63,259 bases of DNA from Jiangella anatolica (GCF_003236295.1 NZ_POTW01000031.1:1-63259); one strand, 5' to 3'. Counted from the stretch's first letter, positions 32,776 through 42,946 are shown. Numbers and translations: made by a program. The notes: a model not told the origin generated them from the letters alone.

Positions 32776-34125
32776 CTACTCGCCCCGGATGATCTTGCGC
32801 AGCCGCGCGTACCGGTCCGCGTAGTCGCGCTCCGCTCCGCGCGTCCCCGGTTCGTAGTACTGCTTGTCGACGACCGTGTCCGGCGCGTACTGCTGCCGCA
32901 CCACGCCGCGTGGGTCGTCGTGCGCGTACGAGTACGACGTGCCATGGCCGAGCTTCTTCGACCCGGCGTAGTGGGCGTCGCGCAGGTGCGGCGGGACCGC
33001 CCCGGCCAGCCCGGCCCGCACGTCGGCGACCGCGGATCCGATCGCGCGCACCACGCTGTTCGACTTGGGCGCCAGCGCCAGCGCGATGACCACCTGGGCC
33101 AGCGTGATCTGCGCCTCCGGCCAGCCGATCAGCTGGACCGCCTGGGCGCCGGCGACGGCGGTCTGCAGCGCCGTCGGGTCGGCCATGCCGATGTCCTCGC
33201 TGGCCAGGATCACCAGGCGGCGGGCCAGGAACTTCGGGTCCTCGCCGGCCTCGGCCATCCGGGCGAGGTAGTGCAGGCCGGCGTCGACGTCGCTGCCGCG
33301 GATCGACTTGATCATCGCGCTGGTGACGTCGTAGTGCTGGTCGCCGTCGCGGTCGTAGCGGACGGCGGCCCGGTCGACCGCCTTCTCGGCGACGTCGAGG
33401 GTGATGACGCCGTCGACGGCTCCCCCGGCGGCCGCCTCCAGGTACGTCAGCGCGCGCCGGGCGTCGCCGCCGGAGAGGCGGAGCAGGTGGTCGTGCGCGT
33501 CGTCGTCGATCGTCACCGTGCCGTCGAGGCCTCGGTCGGAACGAAGCGCCCGGCTCATCACCTCGCGGATCGCGTCGTCGTCCAGCGGCTCCAGCGTCAG
33601 CAGCAGCGACCGCGACAGCAGCGGGCTGATCAGCGCGAAGTACGGGTTCTCGGTGGTCGCCGCGACCAGCGAGACCCATCGGTTCTCCACGCCGGGCAGC
33701 AGCGCGTCCTGCTGGGTCTTGGAGAAGCGGTGCACCTCGTCGACGAACAGGACGGTGCCGGGGCCGCCGCGGGCCAGCTCGCGCCGCGCGGTGTCGATGA
33801 CGGCGCGGACGTCCTTCACCCCGGCGGTGACGGCGGACAGCTCGACGAAGCGGCGCTGCGTGGCCCGGCTGACGACGTAGGCCAGCGTGGTCTTGCCGGT
33901 GCCGGGCGGGCCCCACAGCACCAGCGCCATCGGCTGGTCCTCCTCGACCAGCCGGCGCAGTGGCGTGCCCGGCCCGAGCAGGTGCTGCTGGCCGACGATC
34001 TCGTCCAGCGTGCGCGGGCGCATCCGCACCGCGAGCGGCTTGCCCGCGACGTCGTCGTCGGCGCCGGACAGCGAGCCCGCGGGCACCGACGGCGCACCGC
34101 CGCCGAACAGACCCTCCTGCTCCAT
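32776..34125 (-). CDS. rarA: Replication-associated recombination protein A (AAA+ ATPase)
   Basis: 449 residues from ATG 34125 (MEQEGLFGG). Works at stalled forks and binds SSB and DNA ends. [16 protein letters not shown] is the family opening, Walker A is [10 protein letters not shown], Walker B is [11 protein letters not shown], sensor 1 is AATTENPYF, and the C-terminal RarA/MgsA region has [18 protein letters not shown] and [21 protein letters not shown]. Full length. Transcription starts close to the MITE-like element at 34137, which now supplies its immediate upstream sequence. Confidence 0.94.
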   Translation of the reverse strand: MEQEGLFGGGAPSVPAGSLSGADDDVAGKPLAVRMRPRTLDEIVGQQHLLGPGTPLRRLVEEDQPMALVLWGPPGTGKTTLAYVVSRATQRRFVELSAVTAGVKDVRAVIDTARRELARGGPGTVLFVDEVHRFSKTQQDALLPGVENRWVSLVAATTENPYFALISPLLSRSLLLTLEPLDDDAIREVMSRALRSDRGLDGTVTIDDDAHDHLLRLSGGDARRALTYLEAAAGGAVDGVITLDVAEKAVDRAAVRYDRDGDQHYDVTSAMIKSIRGSDVDAGLHYLARMAEAGEDPKFLARRLVILASEDIGMADPTALQTAVAGAQAVQLIGWPEAQITLAQVVIALALAPKSNSVVRAIGSAVADVRAGLAGAVPPHLRDAHYAGSKKLGHGTSYSYAHDDPRGVVRQQYAPDTVVDKQYYEPGTRGAERDYADRYARLRKIIRGE

Positions 34126-34136
34126 GGTCACTGACT

Positions 34137-34301
34137 CTAGGGGGTGTCTGACGGAGATGGTGGATGCGGGCGGCGTCCAGGCGCCGGTCCAGCAAGGCGG
34201 AGGAGGAGATCGATGCGGTGCCATCGGGCGACAACGACAACGCAGCTGGTCGGCGTCTGGGCGTCGATCCGCGCCGCCGAGCTCCGTCAGACACCCCCTA
34301 G
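34137..34301. mobile_element. 165-bp MITE-like element with perfect 20-bp inverted ends
   Basis: CTAGGGGGTGTCTGACGGAG (34137-34156) is exactly inverted at 34282-34301. The outer CTAG on each side is palindromic and may be a 4-base target duplication of YTAR form, leaving 16-bp inverted ends of GGGGGTGTCTGACGGA type. There is no transposase in the 125-bp interior. This fits a deletion derivative (MITE) of an IS5-like element; the family assignment is from memory of its CTAG preference and is tentative. It sits between the rarA start and the DapA-like stop codon, which lies inside the right CTAG. Confidence 0.7.
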
Positions 34302-35227
34302 CGACGAACCTGGTCGCGGCACTGCCGCACCACCCGCACGACCTCGTCGCGCTCGGCGTCGTCGAGCTCGGCCGGCCGGTACGGGTCGACGGAGAACTCG
34401 TCGGGCAGCAGCCCCTCGTCGGCGGCGATCCACATCATCCGCTGCACGTAGCCGTCGTACGGCGGCCGGAACGTCACCCGGGAGACCTCGTCGACGATCG
34501 CCGACACCTCGAGGAACCGGGCCGCCGCGTCGCGCGCCGACGTGTGCACCGCCGCCGCGAACGTCTCCACCGCTGCGACGGAGATCTGCACCGCGGCCGC
34601 CGCCAGCCCGATCAGCGCGCCCTCGGCGCCCCACATCAGCGACGCGCCGAGCATGCGGTCCTCGCCGGTCAGCACCAGCAGCCCGCGGGAGCGGGCGGCG
34701 GCGATGGTCTCCTGGCAGGCGATCGCGTCGTGCAGGCGGGCCGGCTTGAACGCACACACCGCCGGCAGGTCGAGCACCCGGCCGAGCGTCTCCGGCGAGT
34801 GCGGCCGGGTGTAGAGGTCGAACGCGACCAGCGGCAGCCCGGACGCGGCCGCGATCGCCTCGTGGTGGGCGACGACGGCGTCGGGGTCGGTCGCGGACGG
34901 CGGGAACACCAGCAGCGCGTCGGCGCCGGCCGGACCGGCCGCCGCGGCCCACTCCAGGTCGTCGCCGACGCCGGCCAGGACCGGCACGCCGAACGTCGCG
35001 GCGCGCCGGACCAGCTCGGACTTCGTGGCGACGGAGAGACGGTCGCCGCGGCCGGTGTGCGCCGCGATCGCCAGCCCGCCCGCCCCACCGCGGACCAGTT
35101 GCCCGAAGTAGGCCGCGCAGACGTTCGGGTCGGTGCTGCCGTCGGCCCGCATCGGGGTCGCCGCGGCGGCCACCACGGACCACCGCAGTCGCCCGGTCAG
35201 CTCCGCGACGTTTCGCGTGTTCCCCAC
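34298..35227 (-). CDS. DapA (dihydrodipicolinate synthase/N-acetylneuraminate lyase) family aldolase
   Basis: 309 residues with a TIM-barrel Schiff-base aldolase fold. The opening is [37 protein letters not shown] corresponds to the substrate loop, and [10 protein letters not shown] carries the Lys expected to form the Schiff base (KPA/KxS motif). The Tyr of [12 protein letters not shown] is the usual proton relay. The substrate is unknown; linkage suggests a 2-keto sugar acid or related carbon acid. It lies 34 bases after beta-propeller gene 1 and ends in TAG inside the MITE-like element end. Confidence 0.84.
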   Translation of the reverse strand: MGNTRNVAELTGRLRWSVVAAAATPMRADGSTDPNVCAAYFGQLVRGGAGGLAIAAHTGRGDRLSVATKSELVRRAATFGVPVLAGVGDDLEWAAAAGPAGADALLVFPPSATDPDAVVAHHEAIAAASGLPLVAFDLYTRPHSPETLGRVLDLPAVCAFKPARLHDAIACQETIAAARSRGLLVLTGEDRMLGASLMWGAEGALIGLAAAAVQISVAAVETFAAAVHTSARDAAARFLEVSAIVDEVSRVTFRPPYDGYVQRMMWIAADEGLLPDEFSVDPYRPAELDDAERDEVVRVVRQCRDQVRR

Positions 35228-35261
35228 CGATGCAGACTATCCACTGTCGTGCGCCGGCCGG

Positions 35262-37937
35262 TCACGAGCACTGCCCGCGGACGGGTCCGGCGATCTCGTT
35301 GTCCGAGATCAGCGGCGCCGGATCGTTGCCGGAGCACGACAGCCCGCCGGACACCCGGTTGCCGTCGAACCGCACGCCGCCGGTGTTGCCGGCCAGCGAG
35401 ACCGACCCGCTCACCACCGAGTCCGTGATCGAGACGGCGCCCGTCGTGCCGGTCACCGTGACCGGTCCCGACACGGAGGACCCGGACAGCAGCAGGCCAC
35501 CGGACCGGACGGCGCGCACCGGCCCGGCCACCGTCGAGTCCCGCACCACCAGCGAGGCGCCCGGCGACACCGTCACCGGCCCGGACACCGTCGCCCCCGA
35601 GACACACGTCGTGCCGGACTCCGCCCGCAGCGCCCCGTCATGCGGCCCGCCGACCGTGACGTCGCACAGCGGCTCCGTGGCCTGGAACGACGTCCACAGC
35701 GCGCCCCGGGTCGAGAGCCGGCGCGCCTCGACGGTCAGCTCGCCGGACCGGTCCAGCGGCACGGTGAAGGTCAGGCTTGCCGTCCCACCGGCGTCGGCCC
35801 GCACCGTGCCGAGGTAGCGAGCCGACGGCCGCAGCCACAGCTCGACCTCCTCGCCGGCGCCGAGCCCGGTCAGCGCGACCGTCTGCGGCCGTCCCGCCGG
35901 CACCGTCTCAGCTTCCGCAGAAACACCAGCCGCCGGCCGGGCACTCGGCGTGTACTCCCAGTACTTCAGGTCGCGCGCGATGAACACGTTGCCGTTGTTG
36001 TGCAGGAACCCGTACGACGCGGGCTGGAACACCCGGGCCCGGTCCAGCGTCACCGGGTCGATCGTGTACATCCGCGCCTGCGAGACGACGTAGAGCCGGT
36101 CGACGTAGGGGTCCCACCACAGCCGGGAGCCGACGTGGGCGTACGCGACGGTGTCCCACGGGTACGGCTCGTAGTTGCGCCGCGCCTCGACGGTCTGCGT
36201 GGCGACGTCGAGCCGGAACACCGACACCGTCGTGTGGCTCCACAGCTTGCCGCTCTCGTCGAACGCGAGCTCGCCGATGGCGCCCTCGCCGGGCATCGGC
36301 ACGATCTCCCAGAGCTTGCGCCGCTGCTCGATGTCGTAGGCGAAGACGACGGCGTCGGTCTCGGTCGGCCGCGGCCCGCCGACGCCCCCGAACACCGACG
36401 TCGCGCCGTACAGGACGCCGTCCCGGTAGGTCAGCGACACGACGCTGTGACCGGGCACGACGTCGGTGAACCAGGACTCGCCGGTGCTGGTGTTGAGCAG
36501 CGTCAGGCCGCCGCCGGGTGAGCCGTTCTTCGCGACGGTGCCGATGGCGAGGTGGTCACCGGCCGAGGCGAGCGCGAACGGGCGGGACTGGCCGTGGTCC
36601 TCGTACAGCCGCAGCACCGGCTCGGGGTTGACGCCGGGCTCGGCCGGCTGGTCCGGGTCGTAGCGGAGGATCTCGCCCCACGGGTAGGTGCCGATGTAGA
36701 GCGCGCCGTCGTGGGTGACCATGCCCTCGGACTGGCTGACCTCCTCGGCGAGCTGGGCCTTCGCGCCGGTCACCGGGTCGTAGCTGGCCAGCCCGCCGGC
36801 GAGGAAGGTGCCGGTGTAGAGCAGGCCGTCGGGGCCCTCGGCGATCGAGCGGACCGGGCCGGGTGCGGCGACGGCGTCGGCGGTGCGCTGCTCGGACCGG
36901 CCGGTCTGCGGCGAGTACACGAAGTAGCGGCCGACGTGGTTCAGGCCGACGAGGGTCTGGTCGGGCCAGTCCGGGCTGCCGAGGTCGGCGAAGTCGAAGC
37001 CGCGCACGTCGCCGACCCCGGTCAGCGAGGTGGCCGCGTAGGTGCGATCGACCAGGTCGTACGTGTGCAGCGTCCGGTCCCGGACGAAGTAGACGGTGCG
37101 CCCGTCGGCCGCCACGGGCGAGACGGACAGGCCGTACGCGTCCGGGATCGACTGGATCCAGGCGCCGGCGTCGAGGTCGTAGACGTGCAGCGGCGCGGGC
37201 GCGCCGGAGTTGCTGATCCGGGCGAACAGCAGCCGGCCGCGGACGTCGAGGTCGTACACGCCGGCGGCCGGGTCGGCGCCCGGTGGGAGCCCGAGGTCGC
37301 GCCGCGCGCCGGTCGCCGCGTCGATCTCGATGACGCTGGTCGACGTGTGGGTGCCGGCGTAGACCTTGCCGCCGGCCGCGGCGATGCCGCGCACGATCAG
37401 CGGGTCGGCCGTCGGCGCGAGCGAGCCGACGTTCGTCGTCGTGCCGGTGGCCGGGTCGTACCGGAACACGTTCGCCCTGGACTGGCCGGTGCCGCCGTAG
37501 ACGACGCCGTTCTCGTCGTGCGTGATCGACCACACGAACGTCTCGCCGGGCACGGCGACGCCCAGGTTCTCGACGGCCGCGGCGCCCGGCCGGTACCGGT
37601 ACACGCGGCCCTCGCCGTAGCTGCCGATGTAGACGTCGCCGTTCGGGGTGACGTCCACGGCCCAGGAGCCGGACGCGCCGGTCAGCGGGAACTCGTGCAC
37701 CCGGTGTCCGTCGCGGGCGTCGACGACGCTGAGCACCGCCGGGCTGCCCGACGACACGAAGTACAGCCAGGGCTCGCCGCCCGGCCCGGGCCCCACGGCC
37801 GACCCGGGCGCGGTGACGGCGTCCATGGGCATCCCGCCGATGTCCTTGAACGTCGGGTACTCGACGGCGTCGGCGACGGCGGTCAGCGTGGCCGCCGCGA
37901 CGAGCACGGCGGTCAGCCAGGTGAGCAGGCGTCGCAT
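35262..37937 (-). CDS. Secreted beta-propeller protein 1 with four-Cys GPV-repeat tail
   Basis: 891 residues. The signal peptide is MRRLLTWLTAVLVAAATL. Residues about 30-690 are repeated VYxGTY/YDPATG units such as DVYIGSYGEGRVYRY and VVYGGTGQSRANVFRYDP, as in PQQ-like or SMP-30-like propellers. An Ig-like segment follows (about 690-757). Residues 758-891 are a beta-helix-like stretch of SGPV/TVTG repeats with Cys at 758, 778, 868 and 890. It is probably extracellular and carbohydrate or cofactor binding; no enzymatic motif is recognised. It touches propeller gene 2 by TGATG and leads into the DapA-like gene. Confidence 0.75.
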   Translation of the reverse strand: MRRLLTWLTAVLVAAATLTAVADAVEYPTFKDIGGMPMDAVTAPGSAVGPGPGGEPWLYFVSSGSPAVLSVVDARDGHRVHEFPLTGASGSWAVDVTPNGDVYIGSYGEGRVYRYRPGAAAVENLGVAVPGETFVWSITHDENGVVYGGTGQSRANVFRYDPATGTTTNVGSLAPTADPLIVRGIAAAGGKVYAGTHTSTSVIEIDAATGARRDLGLPPGADPAAGVYDLDVRGRLLFARISNSGAPAPLHVYDLDAGAWIQSIPDAYGLSVSPVAADGRTVYFVRDRTLHTYDLVDRTYAATSLTGVGDVRGFDFADLGSPDWPDQTLVGLNHVGRYFVYSPQTGRSEQRTADAVAAPGPVRSIAEGPDGLLYTGTFLAGGLASYDPVTGAKAQLAEEVSQSEGMVTHDGALYIGTYPWGEILRYDPDQPAEPGVNPEPVLRLYEDHGQSRPFALASAGDHLAIGTVAKNGSPGGGLTLLNTSTGESWFTDVVPGHSVVSLTYRDGVLYGATSVFGGVGGPRPTETDAVVFAYDIEQRRKLWEIVPMPGEGAIGELAFDESGKLWSHTTVSVFRLDVATQTVEARRNYEPYPWDTVAYAHVGSRLWWDPYVDRLYVVSQARMYTIDPVTLDRARVFQPASYGFLHNNGNVFIARDLKYWEYTPSARPAAGVSAEAETVPAGRPQTVALTGLGAGEEVELWLRPSARYLGTVRADAGGTASLTFTVPLDRSGELTVEARRLSTRGALWTSFQATEPLCDVTVGGPHDGALRAESGTTCVSGATVSGPVTVSPGASLVVRDSTVAGPVRAVRSGGLLLSGSSVSGPVTVTGTTGAVSITDSVVSGSVSLAGNTGGVRFDGNRVSGGLSCSGNDPAPLISDNEIAGPVRGQCS

Positions 37938-40372
37938 CAGGCCTCCTTGCACTGGCCGGCCACCGGGCCGGCGACGTCGAGGTCCTCGAGCACCGGCAGT
38001 GGCTCGTTGCCGGTGCAGCTCAGTGGGCCGGTCACGGTGAGGCCGTCCACCGTCGTACCGCCGGTGTTGGACACCAGCTCCACCGGGCCGTCCACCGTCG
38101 TGCCGTCGATCCACACCCCGCCGACGGCGCCGGTCACCGACAGCGGGCCGGTCACCGTCACGCCGTCGAGCTGGACGCCGCCGGCGCCCACCGCGCGCAC
38201 CGGACCGCGCACCGCCGAGTCCTCCGCGACGAGGACCGCACCCGGGCTGACCTGCACCGGGCCGTCGATGCTGGCGCCGTCGAGGCAGGTGGTGCCGGCC
38301 TGCACGGTCACCGGGCCGGCGTGCGGGCCGGTCACCGTCACGTCGCAGACCGGCTGCGGCCGCAACGCGAAGTTCCACCGGTACAGCGCCGCGCCGCGGG
38401 AGTAGTACAGGTTGCCGGCACCGTCGCTGGCCAGCGAGGCCACGCCCGACGACGCGAGGCGGGTGACGGCCCAGCTCTCGGGGTCCACCCGCCACAGGCT
38501 GCCGGAGCTGGTCACGTACAGGTAGCCGTCGCCGCGGAACACCAGGTGCCGGTCGTGCCCGTACATGCTGGTGCTGCTCGGGAAGAGCTGCTCGGCGCGG
38601 GTCACCGAGCGGGTCGCCGGATCGTAGGTGAACAGCGTCCCGTCCGAGACGCCCCACAGCATGCCGTCGGCGTCGAACGTCAGCCCGTTCACCGCCCGTC
38701 CGCCGGGCACCGGGACGATGCTGGACAGCACCTCGCCGGTGGCGGGGTCGGCGACGAACAGCTCGGCCTCGGTCGCGACCGGGTCGATGCCGTAGCCGCC
38801 GTTGACCGACGTGCCGCCGTAGACCAGCCCGTCGCGGGCTGCGACGGAGACGACGCTCTGGTCCGGCACGACGTTGCGATGCGTCACCACCTCGCCGGTC
38901 GCGGGGTCCCACAGGCTGAGCGCGCCGCCGAGCCGGCCCGACTTCGGCACGCTGCCCACCGCGATCAGGTCGCCGACCTGGGCGAACGACTGCGGCCGGT
39001 CCTGCTCGCCGCCGATCGTCGCGGCCGGGCCGGGGTTGGTGCCCATGCTCCACGGCCGGGTGGTGTCGAAGTCGAGCAGCCCGGCGTTCGGGTAGCGGCC
39101 GAACACCAGATGGTCGCCGTACGTCCCGAAGCCCTCGACCTGCCCGGCGCCGGCCAGCAGCGTCGTCGCGCCGGTCGCGGGGTCGAATCGGGCCATGCCG
39201 GGCGGCGACAGGAACGCGCCCACGTACACCGCGCCGTCCGGGCCGACGCCGAGCGCGGTGATGGAGTTCGGCGCGCCCTGCAGGTCGTCCTCGCCGATGT
39301 AGCGCGCCGCGTGAGTCTGCGGGTTCCAGATGTAGATGCGCCCGTAGTAGTAGGTCATCGCCAGCGACAGCCCCGGCATCGCCGGGTCGTCCAGGTCGAC
39401 CCAGGCCCAGGTGCCGGGGAACGCGTTGGGCGCCCAGCCGACCGGTGTGTAGGTGAGCGTGTCGAGGTCGTAGGCGACGACTCCCACGGAGGCGATGCGG
39501 AAGTACACGTGCTTCCCCGCCGGGTCCGGCGGCGAGATCGCCCGGCCGGAGATGCGCGGCACGATGTCGACGAACTCGCCGGTGACCGTGTCGTAGACCA
39601 GCAGGTCGTTGGAGGGCTGCACCCGCAGCAACAGGTAGTCGCGGGCCAGCGTCATGTCGTAGACGACCTCGTGCGTCTCGTACTGCGCCGGCAGCGCGAC
39701 CTGGTGGAACTGCCCGGTCGCGCGGTCGAAGCGGGTCAGCCGGGCCCGCGGCTGCGTGCCGACCCAGACGCTCTCGTCGTCGACGGCCAGGGCACGCGCG
39801 TAGGTCTCGCCCGGCACCGCCTGACCGTGGTTGGTGAACGCGCCGGTCGTGGGGTCGTACGAGAACAGCTCGCCGCCGGGGTACGTCCCGCCGTAGATGA
39901 CACCGTCGGGTGCGGCCGCCAGCCGCCAGATCCCCTCGCCCGGGTACGGCACGCCCAGCGCCGTCACCGCGTCGTCACCCGGCGTCCACGAGTACAGCTG
40001 GCCCTCGACCATGCCGAAGTAGACGGTGCCGTCGGCGGCGCTGAACGTGCTGGCCCAGCTGTTCACGCCGGCCGGGAGCCGCTCGGCGAACACCACCTCG
40101 CCGCTGCGCAGGTCGGTCGCCTGGAACATGCCCGGGGTCTCCGGGTTGCCCGCGGTCACCCAGTACGCCTGCGGCCGTCCCTCGGCGTCGACGCCCTGGG
40201 ACTGGTCCTGCGACAGCACGCGGCTCGCGATCGGGTATCCGAGCGACTCCTCGGCGCCGACGACCGGCGCGATGGGCGCGGCCGGCGCGGCGGCCGGGGC
40301 GGCCGCGACCGCGAGCGGGACGACGAGTGCGGCGACCAGTGCCGCCAGCATCGGTCGGTGCAGCCTCTTCAC
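37937..40372 (-). CDS. Secreted beta-propeller protein 2 with four-Cys GPV-repeat tail
   Basis: 811 residues from GTG 40372 behind AAAAGGAG. The signal peptide is an Ala/Val-rich hydrophobic run (about 8-30). The propeller region (about 45-670) has WxxxxxDGVIYGGTYPGGELFSYDP and repeated YDPATG motifs. The tail 676-811 starts CDVTVTGPHAGPV, repeats GPV/GPL every about 20 residues, and has Cys at 676, 696, 786 and 808, the same spacing as protein 1. It lacks the Ig-like insert of protein 1. First gene of a leftward propeller-propeller-DapA operon whose promoter region is shared with propeller 3. Confidence 0.75.
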   Translation of the reverse strand: MKRLHRPMLAALVAALVVPLAVAAAPAAAPAAPIAPVVGAEESLGYPIASRVLSQDQSQGVDAEGRPQAYWVTAGNPETPGMFQATDLRSGEVVFAERLPAGVNSWASTFSAADGTVYFGMVEGQLYSWTPGDDAVTALGVPYPGEGIWRLAAAPDGVIYGGTYPGGELFSYDPTTGAFTNHGQAVPGETYARALAVDDESVWVGTQPRARLTRFDRATGQFHQVALPAQYETHEVVYDMTLARDYLLLRVQPSNDLLVYDTVTGEFVDIVPRISGRAISPPDPAGKHVYFRIASVGVVAYDLDTLTYTPVGWAPNAFPGTWAWVDLDDPAMPGLSLAMTYYYGRIYIWNPQTHAARYIGEDDLQGAPNSITALGVGPDGAVYVGAFLSPPGMARFDPATGATTLLAGAGQVEGFGTYGDHLVFGRYPNAGLLDFDTTRPWSMGTNPGPAATIGGEQDRPQSFAQVGDLIAVGSVPKSGRLGGALSLWDPATGEVVTHRNVVPDQSVVSVAARDGLVYGGTSVNGGYGIDPVATEAELFVADPATGEVLSSIVPVPGGRAVNGLTFDADGMLWGVSDGTLFTYDPATRSVTRAEQLFPSSTSMYGHDRHLVFRGDGYLYVTSSGSLWRVDPESWAVTRLASSGVASLASDGAGNLYYSRGAALYRWNFALRPQPVCDVTVTGPHAGPVTVQAGTTCLDGASIDGPVQVSPGAVLVAEDSAVRGPVRAVGAGGVQLDGVTVTGPLSVTGAVGGVWIDGTTVDGPVELVSNTGGTTVDGLTVTGPLSCTGNEPLPVLEDLDVAGPVAGQCKEA

Positions 40373-40385
40373 GGGCGCTCCTTTT

Positions 40386-40397
40386 CGGTCCGGTCCG
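40386..40397. promoter_or_regulatory. CGG-N6-CCG site F (weaker)
   Basis: CGGTCCGGTCCG lies 14-25 bases upstream of the propeller 2 start and next to its ribosome site. It keeps the CGG-N6-CCG frame of the other sites but has C instead of T at position 6 and lacks their AT-rich flanks. It may be an auxiliary operator or chance. Confidence 0.3.
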
Positions 40398-40430
40398 TTA
40401 GGCGCACATCCTGGCAGTCACGGTCGACCT

Positions 40431-40471
40431 CGGGCAAGACCCCTCAGGCAATGCAATTACGGTCTTGCCCG
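40431..40471. promoter_or_regulatory. Paired operator sites A in the divergent propeller promoter
   Basis: CGGTCTTGCCCG at 40460-40471 and its near-exact inverse CGGGCAAGACCC at 40431-40442 form an 11-bp inverted repeat separated by 19 bases (CGGGCAAGACC against GGTCTTGCCCG). The right site is flanked by GCAATTA and ATATAGCG, nearly identical to the flanks of site B at 57195. One copy faces each of the two divergent operons. This is a strong candidate operator. Confidence 0.6.
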
Positions 40472-40536
40472 ATATAGCGTCTCTCGATAGCCTCCGGGGC
40501 AGTCCACCCCGTCCGTCCCCCTCGGAGGTCCCGCCC

Positions 40537-42918
40537 ATGAGAGCCTTCCTTTCCGGCTCGGCCGCCCTGGTGCTCGGCCTCGCCGCCGTCGCGCCGGCGG
40601 CCGCCGAGCCCGCACCGGACGACGCCCCGCCGCCCGGCGAGGTCACCTCGCTCGGCACGCCGCTGCAGGACGTGCTGCTGATCGGCGGCACGGTCGGCGC
40701 CGGCCCCGACGGCACCCCGGTGCTGTGGAGCGCGTCGTCCGGCGCGCCGGCGCACCTCAACGCCGTCGACCCGGCGACCGGGACAGCCGTGGCCCGGTTC
40801 GACCTGCCCGGCGCGGGCGGCTCCTGGGCCGTCGACGCCGGCGCGGACGGCTCGGTCTACGTCGGCACCTACGGCTCGGCCGGCCTCTACCGCTGGACGG
40901 CGGCCGGCGGCGTGCAGGCGCTGGGCAACCCGGTCGCCGGCGAGACGTTCGTGTGGGACGTGTCGGTGGCGGACGACGGCACGGTCTACGGCGGCACGTC
41001 GCCGGGCGGCAAGCTGTTCTCGTACGACCCGGACACCGGCGCGTTCCGCGACTACGGCCGGGTCTCTGCGACCCATGCCTACGTGCGCAGCGTCGCGGTG
41101 CACGGCGACACGGTCTTCGCCGGCACGGAGAACCCGGCCGCCGTGTACGCCGTCGACCGGACCACGGGCGCGAAGACGGCGCTGCCGACGCCGGCCGGCC
41201 TGGACGTCGCGACCGCCTGGTCCTACGACGTCGACGTCGTCGGCGACCACCTCTACGTCCGGTTCGGCACCGCGTCGCCGAGCCCGCTGTACGTGTGGGA
41301 CATCGCCGCCGGCCGGTGGGTGGACGACATCCAGACCGCGCACGGGCTGGAGCCGTCGCCGCCGGACGAGCAGGGCCGGGTCTACCTGATCGCGGGCGGC
41401 GAGCTGGTCCGGTACGACCCGAGCGACGGCAGCACGACGTCCACCGGCGTGCCGGTGACCGGCCGGGTCGCGAACACCCGCGGCATCGGCTGGGCCGAGC
41501 TGGGGCTGCCGGACTACCCGGGCCGCAGCATCGTCGGCCTGCTCTGGCGCGGGTTGATGTTCCGCTACAACCCGCAGACCGGCGCGCACTCGTTCGTCCA
41601 GACCTCGATCCAGGGCGAGCCGATCGACATCACCGCGCTCAGCGAGGGCCCGGACGGGCGCATCTACGCCGGCGGCTTCCTCAACGGCGGCTTCGCGGCG
41701 GTCGACCCGGACACCGGCGTGCGCGAGGAGTTCCACACGTTCTCCCAGTCCGAGGCGATGACGACACACGACGGCCGGCTCTACGTCGGCGCCTATCCCG
41801 ACGCTCGGGTGTACTCCTACGACCCGGCGCTGCCATGGCACAGCCCGGAGTACTCGCCGTCGCCGGTGCCGGGCGCCGCGGACAACCCGCGCCGGCTGTT
41901 CGACCACAAGGCCGACCGGCAGATCCGGCCCCGGGCGCTGGAGTCGGCCGGCGACTATCTGGCCGTCGGCACCATGCCCGACCTCGGCGAGCTCGGCGGC
42001 GTGTTCGCGCTGTACGACGCGGCGTCCGGCACCCTGGTGCACTCCCAGCGGGACCTGATCGACGACGAGAGCGTCGTCGCGCTGGCCTACCGCGACGGCG
42101 TCGTCTACGGCTCCACGAACATCTACGGCGGGCAGAGCGCCACGCCGCCGACGCAGCCCGAGGCGACCGTCTTCGCCTGGTCGGTGGCCGAGCGGCGGCT
42201 GCTGTGGGAGGCGAACCCGGCGCCGGGCAAGGCGGCCATCCCGGCGCTGGAGTTCGACGCCGACGGCCGGCTGTGGGGGCTGTCGGGCACCGACCTGTTC
42301 GCCCTGGACACCGCGACCGGCGCGGTGGTCGAGCGCGTGGGCTTCGGGACCAGCTCCAGCAGCTCCGGCGATCTCGTGCTGAACCCCGCCGACGGGCTGC
42401 TGTACGCCTCGCCGGCCGGGAACCGGCTGGTCCGGGTCGACCCGTCGACGCACGCCGTCGAGCAGCTGTGGACCGGCAGCGTGTCGCACCTGGCCGCGCA
42501 CAGCGGCGGCGACGTGTACCTCTCGTCCGGCCACGAGCTGCTCCGGTTCACGCCGCGCTGCACGACGACGATCACCGGCACCCACCGCGGCGAGCTGATC
42601 GCGTCGGCCGGGACGCTCTGCCTGGAGGACGCCGACGTGCTCGGCTCGGTCACCGTGACCGGCGGCGCCGGGCTGCGGATCTCCGGCGGCGCCGTCTTCG
42701 GGTCGGTGACGGCCGACGGCGCGTCGCCGGTGGTGATCTCCGGCGCGACGGTCCGCGGGGCGGTCTCGCTGGTCGACGGGCCGGCGCCGGCGGCGGTGAT
42801 CTCCGGTTCGACGATCTTCGGGTCGCTGGACTGCTCGGGCAACGCCGAGGCGCCGACCGACGACGGCGTGCCGAACCGCGTCCGCGGGTCGCGGTCCGGG
42901 CAGTGTGCGACGCTGTGA
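40537..42918 (+). CDS. Secreted beta-propeller protein 3 with four-Cys repeat tail
   Basis: 793 residues from ATG 40537 (GGAGG 40524-40528). The signal peptide ends in PAAAEPA. The propeller region about 45-670 has SVYVGTYGSAGLYRW, TVYGGTSPGGKLFSYDPDTG and IYAGGFLNGGFAAVDPDTG. The tail 675-793 has Cys at 675, 695, 766 and 790 and repeats such as GSVTVTGGAGLRISGG; it ends in the PNRVRGSRSGQC form. It is a paralogue of proteins 1 and 2, read divergently from them, and heads an operon with an epimerase-like gene and thyX. Confidence 0.75.
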   Translation: MRAFLSGSAALVLGLAAVAPAAAEPAPDDAPPPGEVTSLGTPLQDVLLIGGTVGAGPDGTPVLWSASSGAPAHLNAVDPATGTAVARFDLPGAGGSWAVDAGADGSVYVGTYGSAGLYRWTAAGGVQALGNPVAGETFVWDVSVADDGTVYGGTSPGGKLFSYDPDTGAFRDYGRVSATHAYVRSVAVHGDTVFAGTENPAAVYAVDRTTGAKTALPTPAGLDVATAWSYDVDVVGDHLYVRFGTASPSPLYVWDIAAGRWVDDIQTAHGLEPSPPDEQGRVYLIAGGELVRYDPSDGSTTSTGVPVTGRVANTRGIGWAELGLPDYPGRSIVGLLWRGLMFRYNPQTGAHSFVQTSIQGEPIDITALSEGPDGRIYAGGFLNGGFAAVDPDTGVREEFHTFSQSEAMTTHDGRLYVGAYPDARVYSYDPALPWHSPEYSPSPVPGAADNPRRLFDHKADRQIRPRALESAGDYLAVGTMPDLGELGGVFALYDAASGTLVHSQRDLIDDESVVALAYRDGVVYGSTNIYGGQSATPPTQPEATVFAWSVAERRLLWEANPAPGKAAIPALEFDADGRLWGLSGTDLFALDTATGAVVERVGFGTSSSSSGDLVLNPADGLLYASPAGNRLVRVDPSTHAVEQLWTGSVSHLAAHSGGDVYLSSGHELLRFTPRCTTTITGTHRGELIASAGTLCLEDADVLGSVTVTGGAGLRISGGAVFGSVTADGASPVVISGATVRGAVSLVDGPAPAAVISGSTIFGSLDCSGNAEAPTDDGVPNRVRGSRSGQCATL

Positions 42919-42946
42919 CTTCTTCTCGGCCGGCGGAGGGGTAGGC

